DNA of 64,000 bases from Algorimicrobium echini (GCF_900115185.1 NZ_FOVN01000004.1:69501-133500), one strand, 5' to 3'. Numbered from the stretch's first letter, positions 17,027 to 25,602 are shown. Program-made: numbers and translations. The notes: generated from the letters alone by a model not told the origin.

Positions 17027-17830
17027 ATGTCTAAAGTTGTCTTAATTACTGGTGGTTCATCTGGAATTGGAAAATCAGTAGGTGATTATTTAACACTCCA
17101 AGGATTTATGGTGTTTGGTACAAGTCGTTCACCAGAAAAACACGCTTCAAGTAATTTCCCAATTGTAAGACTGGATGTTACCAAACCAGAAACCATTACT
17201 GAAGCTATTAAAACAGTTATTGTTAAAACGGGTAGGTTAGATGTGGTTATAAACAATGCAGGTGTTGGAATTACAGGACCCATTGAAGAAATTCCAGAAC
17301 AAGAAATTAAGAGCAATTTTGAAACTAATTTTTTTGGACCAATAAATGTCATTAAAGCAGTTTTGCCACAGATGCGTAAGCAGAAATCTGGTTTAATTAT
17401 TAATGTTACATCCATAGCTGGTTATATGGGACTGCCTTATCGTGGTATCTATTCAGCAAGTAAAGGGGCTTTGGAATTGGTTACGGAAGCTTTTCGTATG
17501 GAGGTCAAGGCTTTTAATATTCATATGACAAATGTTGCTCCAGGCGATTTTGCAACCAATATAGCATCGGGTCGTTACCATGCGCCAGTATTAGATGGTT
17601 CGCCATATAAGGGACCCTATGGTAGCACTTTAAAGTTAATGGATTCGCATGTAGACGCAGGAAAAGATCCTTTAGAAATGGCAAAAGCTATTCATAAAAT
17701 TATCAATACTGCCAACCCTAAAGTGCATTATAAAGTTGGGGAATTTATGCAGAAGTTTTCCATTGTTTTAAAGCGAATTTTACCAGATAAAGTTTATGAA
17801 AAACTCCTCATGAATCATTATAAATTGTAA
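17027..17830 (+). CDS. Short-chain dehydrogenase/reductase
   Basis: The 267-residue protein is a classical SDR. The NAD(P)-binding motif TGGSSGIG lies at residues 8-15, NNAG at 76-79, and the catalytic Ser129, Tyr142 and Lys146 are seen in NVTSIAGYMG and YSASKGAL. The C-terminal part (LMDSHVDAGKDPLEMAKAIHKII) matches the subgroup often annotated as SDR family oxidoreductase of unknown substrate. It is cytosolic, and the preceding hairpin separates it from the SRP RNA. Confidence 0.88.
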   Translation: MSKVVLITGGSSGIGKSVGDYLTLQGFMVFGTSRSPEKHASSNFPIVRLDVTKPETITEAIKTVIVKTGRLDVVINNAGVGITGPIEEIPEQEIKSNFETNFFGPINVIKAVLPQMRKQKSGLIINVTSIAGYMGLPYRGIYSASKGALELVTEAFRMEVKAFNIHMTNVAPGDFATNIASGRYHAPVLDGSPYKGPYGSTLKLMDSHVDAGKDPLEMAKAIHKIINTANPKVHYKVGEFMQKFSIVLKRILPDKVYEKLLMNHYKL

Positions 17831-17878
17831 TTTTGTAATCGCAAATTAAGGAACTACTTACAACAAACTATTAATATG

Positions 17879-17892
17879 TCTGCTTAAGCAGA
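17879..17892. promoter_or_regulatory. 14-base perfect palindrome upstream of the transaldolase gene
   Basis: TCTGCTTAAGCAGA is self-complementary over all 14 bases and ends 18 bases before the ATG at 17911. It could be a dimeric repressor site or a leader hairpin; no family can be named. Confidence 0.3.
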
Positions 17893-17910
17893 ATAGACAA
17901 ACAATTACTT

Positions 17911-18564
17911 ATGAAATTTTTTATTGATACAGCCAATTTAGATCAGATTCGTGAAGCACAGGATTTAGGTGTTTTAGATGGTGTTACTACAAATCCATCA
18001 TTAATGGCTAAAGAAGGCATTACAGGACATGACAATATTATGAAGCATTATGTGGACATTTGCAACATTGTAGATGGTGATGTAAGTGCAGAAGTTATTG
18101 CAACAGATTTTGAAGGTATGATTCGTGAAGGCGAAGCACTAGCAGAACTACATGAGCAGATTGTCGTGAAATTACCAATGATTAAAGATGGTGTTAAGGC
18201 ATGTAAATATTTTTCAGATAAGGGGATAAAGACTAATGTGACTTTAGTGTTTTCAGCAGGTCAAGCACTTTTAGCAGCTAAAGCTGGAGCCACTTATGTA
18301 TCGCCATTTATTGGTCGTCTAGACGATATTTCTACAGATGGACTAAATCTGATTTCTGAAATTCGCCATATCTATGATAACTATATGTTTGAAACAGAAA
18401 TTTTAGCAGCTTCTGTTCGTCATACCATGCATGTTATTGATTGTGCTAAATTAGGAGCTGATGTTATGACTGGGCCATTGAGTGCTATTGAAGGCTTATT
18501 AAAACATCCATTAACCGATATTGGGTTAGCCAAATTTCTAGAAGATTTTAAAAAAGGAAACTAA
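17911..18564 (+). CDS. fsa: Fructose-6-phosphate aldolase / transaldolase (TalC/FSA type)
   Basis: The 217-residue protein belongs to the short transaldolase group. The Schiff-base lysine is K87 in IVVKLPM, with the [11 protein letters not shown] motif near residues 26-36, [15 protein letters not shown], and [11 protein letters not shown]. It is either a transaldolase of the pentose phosphate pathway or a fructose-6-phosphate aldolase; the sequence does not settle which, and the C-terminal [24 protein letters not shown] fits the group often labelled transaldolase. A palindrome lies in its upstream region and a terminator follows. Confidence 0.92.
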   Translation: MKFFIDTANLDQIREAQDLGVLDGVTTNPSLMAKEGITGHDNIMKHYVDICNIVDGDVSAEVIATDFEGMIREGEALAELHEQIVVKLPMIKDGVKACKYFSDKGIKTNVTLVFSAGQALLAAKAGATYVSPFIGRLDDISTDGLNLISEIRHIYDNYMFETEILAASVRHTMHVIDCAKLGADVMTGPLSAIEGLLKHPLTDIGLAKFLEDFKKGN

Positions 18565-18587
18565 TTTCAAAGATCTAAAAAATAAAG

Positions 18588-18615
18588 AAAGCCTTAACAG
18601 TTACGTTAAGGCTTT
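18588..18615. terminator. Terminator between the transaldolase and TlpA-like genes
   Basis: AAAGCCTTAAC (18588-18598) pairs with GTTAAGGCTTT (18605-18615), followed by T residues. It serves the plus-strand transaldolase gene, and the flanking A run also lets it stop the minus-strand gene. Confidence 0.8.
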
Positions 18616-18636
18616 TTTATGGGTTTTATTTGTATG

Positions 18637-20073
18637 TTATTTATTAAGTAGTCCTAATAACTCTTCTTCAAACATAATAGAGAACATATTGGTATGTGCA
18701 TTAACAATTTTACCATCCTGATCAATAATCATCACTTTATTTATTGGTGAAATAGCTAATTTATGTTTAGCTATTTCGGGTTCTTTAAACATAAACTCGT
18801 CATGTTTGGAGTAATTAAATTGAGATAATTGTTTTTTCCAATTCGTTACATTTTTAGCATTTGCGTTTATAGCTATAAAATCGACTTCTGGATACTTAAT
18901 TTTTAATTCTGTTGCTTTTCTATGGCTATCATTATGCGACCGATAGGCTGAAGACCAGAAATAAACAACAGTTGGTTTATTAATAATCTTATTTAAAGAT
19001 AACTCGTTATTATTGTAGTTTAAAACTGTAATTTCTGGCAGGCGTTGTCCTGCTTTCAACCCTTTTAAAGAATTTACCATATTGGTAACGTATTGATGGT
19101 TTTTCTTATTGGTGTTTTTTGCGGTGTAAGATTGTAATACTAAATCATAATCATCTGTATTCTTACTATTACTGATAAACTCAACAGCAGTTTGAACTAA
19201 TAATGAATTTTTAATAGAGTCATTAACCATTAAGCTGTCAATTAAATTCAACTTTATTAGGTTGTAGTTTAAAGACTTTAAATCAAAAACGCTATCGTCG
19301 GATTTTTTAAAATGTTCGGAAAGGGCTAAATTTTCAAAATGATGTTTTAAAAAGGAATAATATGGAAAATAATCCATTAATTCACAGTAATTATAGTCAA
19401 TATCTTTTCTGTAGTCATAAAAATCATCAGGAAGGTCATTAAAGTTAGCGCGTTCAGTATTTCCATAATTTACAAATGGATATACTTCTTTGCTTAAGTA
19501 ATAATCATAATTAATATTGCCTTTTACTAAATTGTTGAAAGTGTCTGAAGACGGGTTTTTACTATTAAACTGTTTTAACCTCATTAACTTGTGGTTTCTA
19601 ATAGAGTCCAAAAGACGCTCAAATTCCACTGGTGGTAATTGACTAAAACCCAATATGGTTTTATCTTCAGCCTCGCCATCTAAAAACAAATCTATTAGGT
19701 AGTTGTTTTTTTTGGCACCATTACCAGTGTAAACTAAAGATTCATCAAACTCCAATGTGTTTAATCTAAATAATAAACTATCATTAGGTTCCAACAATAC
19801 CATTTGGTATTCCAAACCTTCAGATGCCCAAAGGCGAAAGGTGTAGAGTCCTTTTTCAACATGATCAACTTTGTACAGAAACCGATTATTTTCATCCAAA
19901 CGAATGGTATCTAAAACGTTTTCTGATTTGGATAGAATTACAAAATTATTTTTAGGGTTTACAACTTCGCCACCAAAATATGCAGCTCCTTCATCTGTTT
20001 TAGAATCTTTTTCACAAGATAAAAAGACAAGAGTCGTTACAATTAAAGCACAAATAAGTTTTAATTCCTTCAT
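18637..20073 (-). CDS. TlpA-like lipoprotein lacking the CXXC motif
   Basis: The 478-residue product has a lipobox (VFLSC, Cys20). An N-terminal beta domain (residues about 28-115, YFGGEVVNPKNNFVILSK...FRLNT) resembles the DUF4369-like part of flavobacterial thiol-disulfide proteins, a helical middle follows, and the last 140 residues are a thioredoxin-like TlpA domain (AGQRLPEITVLNYNNNE, KPTVVYFWSS). Where an active member has W-x-x-C-x-x-C, this one reads FWSSAYRSHND, so both cysteines are replaced (Tyr and His). It is probably not a redox enzyme and may be a structural or binding protein. Confidence 0.85.
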   Translation of the reverse strand: MKELKLICALIVTTLVFLSCEKDSKTDEGAAYFGGEVVNPKNNFVILSKSENVLDTIRLDENNRFLYKVDHVEKGLYTFRLWASEGLEYQMVLLEPNDSLLFRLNTLEFDESLVYTGNGAKKNNYLIDLFLDGEAEDKTILGFSQLPPVEFERLLDSIRNHKLMRLKQFNSKNPSSDTFNNLVKGNINYDYYLSKEVYPFVNYGNTERANFNDLPDDFYDYRKDIDYNYCELMDYFPYYSFLKHHFENLALSEHFKKSDDSVFDLKSLNYNLIKLNLIDSLMVNDSIKNSLLVQTAVEFISNSKNTDDYDLVLQSYTAKNTNKKNHQYVTNMVNSLKGLKAGQRLPEITVLNYNNNELSLNKIINKPTVVYFWSSAYRSHNDSHRKATELKIKYPEVDFIAINANAKNVTNWKKQLSQFNYSKHDEFMFKEPEIAKHKLAISPINKVMIIDQDGKIVNAHTNMFSIMFEEELLGLLNK

Positions 20074-20109
20074 AATTTTGTAATCAAATAGATAGTGGAC
20101 TTATAATCA

Positions 20110-20117
20110 CAAATGTA
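20110..20117 (-). promoter_or_regulatory. -7 promoter element of the TlpA-like gene
   Basis: On the minus strand TACATTTG (20117-20110) matches TAnnTTTG exactly and lies 36 bases before the ATG at 20073. No clean -33 TTTG is seen. Confidence 0.45.
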
Positions 20118-20136
20118 AAAGTTGTACTTGTGACAT

Positions 20137-20155
20137 GTTGTTAATTCGTTGTTAA
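20137..20155. promoter_or_regulatory. Two GTTGTTAA direct repeats, 11-base period
   Basis: GTTGTTAA occurs at 20137-20144 and again at 20148-20155, that is, one helical turn apart, in the divergent region between the TlpA-like gene and the ABC-F gene. This is the spacing expected for a protein contacting one DNA face twice. No regulator can be named. Confidence 0.3.
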
Positions 20156-20172
20156 ATATTAATATACTGGGA

Positions 20173-20208
20173 TTTGTTTCGCCTTATGGATGCTTTTTTT
20201 TACTTTTG
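20173..20208 (+). promoter_or_regulatory. Promoter of the ABC-F gene
   Basis: TTTG (20173-20176) and TACTTTTG (20201-20208, exact TAnnTTTG match) are separated by 24 bases, slightly more than usual. The -7 box ends 20 bases before the ATG at 20229 and rules out the longer frame that opens at 20190. Confidence 0.55.
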
Positions 20209-20228
20209 CAAAAATTAAAGAACAATAC

Positions 20229-21854
20229 ATGTTATCAGTTTCAAATTTATCGGTTCAATTTGGTAAGCGCGTCCTTTTTGATGAAGTTAGTACTACTTTT
20301 AATAATGGTAATTGCTATGGAATTATAGGTGCTAATGGAGCCGGAAAGTCTACATTTTTAAAAATTATATCAGGAAAGCAAGATCCTACTTCAGGACATG
20401 TGCATTTGGAGCCTGGTAAGCGTATGTCAGTTTTAGAACAGGATCATAACTTACATGACGATGATACCGTTTTAGAAACTGTAATAAAAGGTAATAAACC
20501 ACTCTATAAGTTAAAAACGGAGATTGATGCTCTTTATGCAGATTATACCGATGAGAATGCCGAAAAAATTGGTGAACTCCAAGTATTGTTTGAAGAAATG
20601 AACGGTTGGAACGCAGATAGCGATGCAGCTGCCATGTTATCTAATTTAGGAATTTCAGAAGAGCACCACTATACCTTAATGAAAGATTTAGATGGTAAAC
20701 AAAAAGTACGTGTATTATTAGCTCAAGCTTTATTTGGAAATCCTGATGTGTTAATTATGGATGAGCCAACGAACGACCTGGATTATGAAACCATTTCCTG
20801 GCTAGAAAACTTTTTGGCAAACTATGAAAACTGTGTCATTGTTGTATCTCACGATAGGCACTTTTTAGACGCAGTTTGTACGCATATATCGGATATTGAT
20901 TTCGGGAAAATAAATCATTTTTCAGGAAATTATACATTTTGGTATGAATCTTCTCAACTAGCAGCAAGGCAACATGCCCAACAAAACAAAAAAGCTGAAG
21001 AGAAAAAGAAAGAATTAGAAGAATTTATTCGTCGTTTTTCTGCCAACGTAGCAAAAAGTAAGCAAGCTACCAGTAGAAAGAAAATGATTGATAAATTAGA
21101 TATATCTGAAATTAGAAGAACTAGTCGTCGTTATCCTGCTATTATTTTTGAACGGGAACGTGAAGCTGGTGATCAGATTTTAAATGTACAAGGATTAGCT
21201 GCTTCTATAGATGGAGAAGTTCTTTTCCAAAATATAGATTTAAACTTAAATAAAGGCGATAAAGTTGTATTGTATTCTAAAGATTCTAGAGCAACAACAG
21301 CATTTTATCAAATTTTAAATAATAAAGAAAAACCAGATGCTGGAACTTTTGATTGGGGTATAACAACCACACAATCTTATTTGCCACTTGATAATAGTGA
21401 GTTTTTCGAAAATAATTTATCTTTAGTTGACTGGTTACGTCAATGGGCAAAAACAGAGGAAGAACGGGAGGAAGTACATATTCGTGGTTTTCTTGGGAAA
21501 ATGATTTTTAGCGGTGAAGAAGCCTTGAAAAAATCGAATGTTTTATCAGGAGGTGAAAAGGTACGCTGTATGTTAAGCCGCATGATGATGATGCGTGCTA
21601 ACGTCCTAATGTTGGATGAACCTACAAATCATTTGGATTTAGAGAGTATTACAGCCTTTAATAATTCGCTTAAAAACTTCAAGGGTACTGTGTTATTTTC
21701 AACTCACGATCATGAGTTTGCCCAAACTGTTGCCAACCGTGTGGTAGAATTAACTCCAAATGGTGTTATTGATAGGTATACTACTTTTGATGAATACATG
21801 CAGGATCCTAAAATTAAGGAAATGCGTCAGAAAATGTACGCAGTTACAGTATAA
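20229..21854 (+). CDS. ABC-F family ATPase, YbiT-like
   Basis: The 541-residue protein has two ABC cassettes and no membrane segments, the plan of ABC-F translation factors that bind the ribosomal E site. NBD1 has a good Walker A (GANGAGKS, residues 34-41) and Walker B (LIMDEPTNDLD), while its signature is divergent (DLDGKQKVR). A charged linker follows. NBD2 has a canonical signature (LSGGEKVR) and Walker B (LMLDEPTNHLD), but the Walker A position reads YSKDSRATTAF, without the GxxGxGK pattern. The start at 20229 is chosen because the promoter lies over the earlier ATG. The exact role is unknown. Confidence 0.9.
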   Translation: MLSVSNLSVQFGKRVLFDEVSTTFNNGNCYGIIGANGAGKSTFLKIISGKQDPTSGHVHLEPGKRMSVLEQDHNLHDDDTVLETVIKGNKPLYKLKTEIDALYADYTDENAEKIGELQVLFEEMNGWNADSDAAAMLSNLGISEEHHYTLMKDLDGKQKVRVLLAQALFGNPDVLIMDEPTNDLDYETISWLENFLANYENCVIVVSHDRHFLDAVCTHISDIDFGKINHFSGNYTFWYESSQLAARQHAQQNKKAEEKKKELEEFIRRFSANVAKSKQATSRKKMIDKLDISEIRRTSRRYPAIIFEREREAGDQILNVQGLAASIDGEVLFQNIDLNLNKGDKVVLYSKDSRATTAFYQILNNKEKPDAGTFDWGITTTQSYLPLDNSEFFENNLSLVDWLRQWAKTEEEREEVHIRGFLGKMIFSGEEALKKSNVLSGGEKVRCMLSRMMMMRANVLMLDEPTNHLDLESITAFNNSLKNFKGTVLFSTHDHEFAQTVANRVVELTPNGVIDRYTTFDEYMQDPKIKEMRQKMYAVTV

Positions 21855-21858
21855 TTAA

Positions 21859-21889
21859 AAAAATCTCTAGTGTTTAACTAGAGATTTTT
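21859..21889. terminator. Terminator between the ABC-F gene and the DUF2007 gene
   Basis: AAAAATCTCTAGT pairs with ACTAGAGATTTTT around a five-base loop, followed by more T residues. It can serve both converging genes. Confidence 0.85.
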
Positions 21890-21917
21890 TTTGTTTTGAT
21901 TTTAAATGTATTTTTCA

Positions 21918-22154
21918 CTAATGAGCTTCAAGCTCCGAAGTCACACTTTCTACAATAGGGATGGCTTCAGATAACTCTTCAATATTAACATATATATCTT
22001 GCGAACCAGAAATAGAAGCTCCAAAACCAGCTAGTCGTCCAGATTCACTTTCATCCTTAACAATTGCTGAAATGCCTAAAGCTTCTAGTTTATCAACAAT
22101 CAATTGAGCAATAATAAAGCTACCAGTGTAAATTTTTTTATAGTCAGAATCCAT
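21918..22154 (-). CDS. DUF2007 small protein (putative signal-transducing protein)
   Basis: This 78-residue protein matches the DUF2007 pattern: IYTGSFIIAQLIVDKLEALGISAIVKDESES near the N terminus, and DIYVNIEELSEAIPIVE at the end. The fold resembles a ferredoxin-like ligand-binding unit and is widespread in flavobacteria, but no molecular function is established. It is cytosolic and stands alone. Confidence 0.75.
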   Translation of the reverse strand: MDSDYKKIYTGSFIIAQLIVDKLEALGISAIVKDESESGRLAGFGASISGSQDIYVNIEELSEAIPIVESVTSELEAH

Positions 22155-22317
22155 AATTATAAGTTCAAAATTAATACGCTTAAAGATACAAAATAACCTT
22201 GTTATTATTTGATTTTAGGCTAAAATAAGCAATGAAATAAACGACTAATTTCATCAATTTAAACGTTTCACCTGTAAAAAAATGTTCTAAAAAGTTCAGA
22301 ACGTCATTTTATATAAT

Positions 22318-22325
22318 TATATTTG
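22318..22325 (+). promoter_or_regulatory. -7 promoter element of the cold-shock gene
   Basis: TATATTTG matches TAnnTTTG exactly and ends 29 bases before the ATG at 22355, so the leader is short rather than the long cold-shock leader known from enteric cspA. The -33 region shows no clear TTTG; an imperfect repeat (GTTCT at 22284, AGAAC at 22298) lies just upstream. Confidence 0.5.
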
Positions 22326-22354
22326 TTTAATATTAAAATTTTTAAATTATTACA

Positions 22355-22546
22355 ATGAGTAAAGGAACAGTAAAATTCTTCAACGATTCTAAAGGATTTG
22401 GATTTATCGTTGAAGATGACACAAACAAAGAACATTTTGTTCACATTTCTGGATTAATTGACGAAATTCGTGAAGGTGATGCAGTAGAATTTGATTTAGA
22501 AGAAGGAAGAAAAGGACTGAATGCAGTAAACGTTAAAGTAATATAA
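22355..22546 (+). CDS. Cold-shock domain protein (CspA family)
   Basis: The 63-residue protein is a single cold-shock domain that binds single-stranded RNA and DNA. RNP1 is seen as KGFGFI (residues 13-18) and RNP2 as EHFVHIS near residues 26-32, within the full OB-fold sequence (GTVKFFNDSKGFGFIV...GDAVEFDLEEGRKGLNAVNVKVI). It is slightly shorter than the usual 66-70 residues. It has its own promoter and a strong terminator, so it is monocistronic. Confidence 0.93.
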   Translation: MSKGTVKFFNDSKGFGFIVEDDTNKEHFVHISGLIDEIREGDAVEFDLEEGRKGLNAVNVKVI

Positions 22547-22570
22547 TTTATATTTAACTTATTGAACACA

Positions 22571-22600
22571 AAAAACCTCGAATTAAATTCGAGGTTTTTT
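22571..22600. terminator. Bidirectional terminator between the cold-shock gene and pheT
   Basis: AAAAACCTCGAATT and AATTCGAGGTTTTT form a nearly unbroken self-complementary stem with A and T runs on the two sides. It can stop both converging transcripts. Confidence 0.85.
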
Positions 22601-22622
22601 TATGCCTATTTGTTTTTACTAT

Positions 22623-25049
22623 TTAACGCAACTCTGCTCCTAATTGTTTTTCAAAATTAGTTTGCAACTTATTCATAATCTTATCTATTTGTTTATCGGT
22701 AAGCGTTTTGCTTTCGTCTTGAATGGTAAAACTAACCGCATAACTCTTTTTGCCAGCTGGTAAATTCTTACCTTCATATACATCAAACAGATTCACGCCT
22801 TTAAGTAATTGTTTTTCTGTTTGTTTCGCTATTTTATATATGCTTTCAAAACTAACAGATTGATCTATTAATAGCGCAAAATCCCGTCGTACTTCTGGGT
22901 ATTTAGAAATACTAGTAAATGAAATCCGATTATATTTAGCGGTTTCAATGATGGCGTCCCATTTAAAATCCGCAAATAAAACGGTTTGAGAAATACCAAA
23001 ATGCTTTAAAATGGCTTTCTTAACCAAGCCAAATTCAACTAATTTCGTTTTACCAAAAGACAGGGTTAAGCCTTCGCTAAATACTTGAGATTGGATTGGA
23101 GATGCTTTTAATTTATGAATTCCTAAACGTGTTAAAATAGCTTCAACAGTTCCTTTCATATAATAAAAATCACTTGGTTTAGTTTCTGTATTCCAACGGT
23201 TTTCATGCCGATTACCTGTAATTAGAACTGATAAGTGTTTGAATTCTTCACGATTATTAGTGAAGTTATGATAGGTTTTTCCAAATTCAAATAATTTTAA
23301 ATCTTCACGACGACGGTTAACATTGTGGCGAATGGATTCAAGACCCGAAAACAACATAGACTGTCTTAAAACACTTAAATCTGCGCTTAAGGGGTTCAGC
23401 ATTTCAACATGATGTTCTGGCTTTAAGTCTGAATCTAATTTAATGTAATCTGGTGTTGTTAAAGAGTTGGTTAAGGTTTCAAAGAAGCCTTGAGATACCA
23501 ACTGATTTCCAACAATGTTTTGAAGCTTATAATCTTCAAACTTAGATGTATTTGAAATAGATGCATTCAGCTTTTCAGTGGTTTTAATATTATTATAACC
23601 ATATACACGCAGAATTTCTTCAATAATATCAGCTTCGCGCTGAACATCATTACGGAAGGCAGGAACCGTTAAGCCTAATCCGGTTTCTGTAACATTATTA
23701 ATTCTAATATCTAAAGACATTAATATGCGTTTGATGATGTCTTTGGGAATTTCTTCGCCTATTAAATCTTTGGCATTATCAAAGCTTAAGCGTACTTGAA
23801 AATCTTCTATTTTATTTGGGTAAAAATCAATTAAATCACTCGTAACCACACCATCTGTAAGTTCTTCAATTAAAAGTGCTGCCCGTTTTAAAGCGTATTC
23901 TGTAATATTTGGGTCTATTCCACGTTCAAAACGAAAGGATGCATCGGTATTTAACGCATGGCGTTTGGCTGTTTTTCTAACACTTACAGGATTAAAATAT
24001 GCGCTTTCTAAAAAGATACTGGTAGTACTTTGAGTAACACCAGAATCCATTCCGCCAAAAACACCAGCAATACACATAGGTTTTTCAGCATTACAAATCA
24101 TTAAATCTTCTTCATGAAGTTCACGTTCAACACCGTCTAGCGTAGTAAACTTGGTGCCACTAGGTAGGGTTTTTACTATTATTTTATTGCCTGTAATTTT
24201 ATTAGCATCAAAAGCATGAAGTGGTTGTCCTAATTCGTGAAGGACATAATTTGTGGCATCAACCACATTATTTATAGGTGTTAGGCCAATGGCCTTAAGT
24301 CGGTTTTGTAACCAAGCAGGAGAATCGGCTACTTTAATATTAGATATGGTTAAACCGCAATATCGTGGTGCTAAATTTTTATCAACAACGTCTACATCTA
24401 TACGTAATGAGCGGTTGTCCACATGAAAGGCGCTAACTGAAGGGGTAATAAGTTCTGTATTAATGTCTTTTTGCGTGAAACCAGCACGTAGATCGCGAGC
24501 TACACCATAGTGACTCATAGCGTCAGCGCGATTTGGTGTTAAGCCAATTTCGAAAACCTGATCATTTTCAATTTTAAACACCTCTGCTAATAGGGTGCCT
24601 GTTTTTAACTTCTCATCCAAGACCATGATACCATCATGCCCTTTTCCTAAACCTAGCTCATCTTCTGCGCAAATCATTCCATGACTTTCCTCGCCGCGAA
24701 TCTTACCTTTTTTAATGGTCCATGCTTCTCCAGTTTCTGTATATAGCGTAGTGCCAATAGTTGCAACAGGTACTTTTTGTCCAACAGCTACATTAGGTGC
24801 ACCACAAACAATTTGCAACGGTGCATCTGTGCTAACAGAAACAGTTGTTATCTTTAATCTATCAGCATTTGGGTGTTGTACACATGTTAATACTTCACCA
24901 ACAACAATACCTTCAAGTCCACCTTTTACAGATTGAAAGCTGGTAAGGCCTTCTACTTCAAGACCTAAATCGGTTAAAAGCTCACTAGTTTGTTCTGGAC
25001 TCCAATCCGTTTTAATGAATTGTTTAAGCCAGTTGTAAGAAATCTTCAT
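22623..25049 (-). CDS. pheT: Phenylalanyl-tRNA synthetase beta subunit
   Basis: The 808-residue subunit pairs with PheS to charge tRNA-Phe. Domains run as in other bacterial PheT proteins: an N-terminal tRNA-binding OB domain (about residues 40-155, VVGEVLTCVQHPNADRLKI), the B3/B4 editing domain, B5 (FQVRLSFDNAKDLIGEEI and FRNDVQREADIIEEILRVYGY), a catalytic-like core, and the C-terminal anticodon-binding FDX-ACB domain (SKYPEVRRDFALLIDQSVSFESI). Length fits. pheS is not in the window, so the two subunits are not adjacent here. A perfect promoter lies just upstream. Confidence 0.96.
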   Translation of the reverse strand: MKISYNWLKQFIKTDWSPEQTSELLTDLGLEVEGLTSFQSVKGGLEGIVVGEVLTCVQHPNADRLKITTVSVSTDAPLQIVCGAPNVAVGQKVPVATIGTTLYTETGEAWTIKKGKIRGEESHGMICAEDELGLGKGHDGIMVLDEKLKTGTLLAEVFKIENDQVFEIGLTPNRADAMSHYGVARDLRAGFTQKDINTELITPSVSAFHVDNRSLRIDVDVVDKNLAPRYCGLTISNIKVADSPAWLQNRLKAIGLTPINNVVDATNYVLHELGQPLHAFDANKITGNKIIVKTLPSGTKFTTLDGVERELHEEDLMICNAEKPMCIAGVFGGMDSGVTQSTTSIFLESAYFNPVSVRKTAKRHALNTDASFRFERGIDPNITEYALKRAALLIEELTDGVVTSDLIDFYPNKIEDFQVRLSFDNAKDLIGEEIPKDIIKRILMSLDIRINNVTETGLGLTVPAFRNDVQREADIIEEILRVYGYNNIKTTEKLNASISNTSKFEDYKLQNIVGNQLVSQGFFETLTNSLTTPDYIKLDSDLKPEHHVEMLNPLSADLSVLRQSMLFSGLESIRHNVNRRREDLKLFEFGKTYHNFTNNREEFKHLSVLITGNRHENRWNTETKPSDFYYMKGTVEAILTRLGIHKLKASPIQSQVFSEGLTLSFGKTKLVEFGLVKKAILKHFGISQTVLFADFKWDAIIETAKYNRISFTSISKYPEVRRDFALLIDQSVSFESIYKIAKQTEKQLLKGVNLFDVYEGKNLPAGKKSYAVSFTIQDESKTLTDKQIDKIMNKLQTNFEKQLGAELR

Positions 25050-25072
25050 GAATCATGGGTTAATTAAGTCTG

Positions 25073-25103
25073 CAAAGATAAAATATTGACACTAGCATTC
25101 AAA
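25073..25103 (-). promoter_or_regulatory. Promoter of pheT
   Basis: On the minus strand TTTG (25103-25100) is followed after exactly 19 bases by TATCTTTG (25080-25073). Both boxes match the Bacteroidota consensus without mismatch, 23 bases before the pheT ATG, making this the clearest promoter in the window. Confidence 0.8.
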
Positions 25104-25146
25104 CATTGTTTGTATAAATATGAAGTTCGTAAACTAGCATTTTATA

Positions 25147-25602
25147 TCAAGAGGTAATTTGCCGAATCCCTTCGTAAACGACTATGCTCACTGCGTTAGC
25201 TAGATTTAAACTTCTTACTTGTGAGCTAAAAAGAGGTATTTTAAACAGGTTGTCTTCATGTTTTTTTAAAAGTGTTTTTGGTAAACCAACCGATTCTTTG
25301 CCAAATATTAAAAAAATATGATCTTCATAAGGAATATCCCAATGGTTTTTTTCGCCATGACTGGATAAAAATGCCATGTTAGCATCTTTATTTTTTATGA
25401 AGAAGTCCTCTAAACTCTCATAATAGTGAAGATTTAAATGCTGCCAATAATCTAAACCAGCTCGTTTCAGTCGTGAATCTGTAATTTCAAAACCGAACGG
25501 TTTTACCAAATGAAGATTGGATCCAGCTGCTAATGCTAATCGTCCAATATTTCCAGTATTATTTGGTATTTCAGGTTCTATGAGTACAATATTTAAAGGC
25601 AT
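25147..25602 (-). CDS. trmL: tRNA (cytidine/uridine-34-2'-O)-methyltransferase TrmL
   Basis: The 151-residue SPOUT enzyme methylates the 2'-O of the wobble base in tRNA-Leu isoacceptors. The whole family sequence is visible: VLIEPEIPNNTGNIGRLALAAGSNLHLVKPFGF, DSRLKRAGLDYW, the SAM-knot strand LIFGKESVGLP, and IPLFSSQVRSLNLANAVSIVVYEGIRQ. Length fits this minimal SPOUT group. It lies between recG and pheT on the same strand, 59 bases after recG. Confidence 0.93.
   Translation of the reverse strand: MPLNIVLIEPEIPNNTGNIGRLALAAGSNLHLVKPFGFEITDSRLKRAGLDYWQHLNLHYYESLEDFFIKNKDANMAFLSSHGEKNHWDIPYEDHIFLIFGKESVGLPKTLLKKHEDNLFKIPLFSSQVRSLNLANAVSIVVYEGIRQITS

Noticed and set aside
20190-20228. Longer start for the ABC-F gene
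   Set aside because: The -7 promoter element lies within this stretch, so the first ATG used must be the one at 20229.
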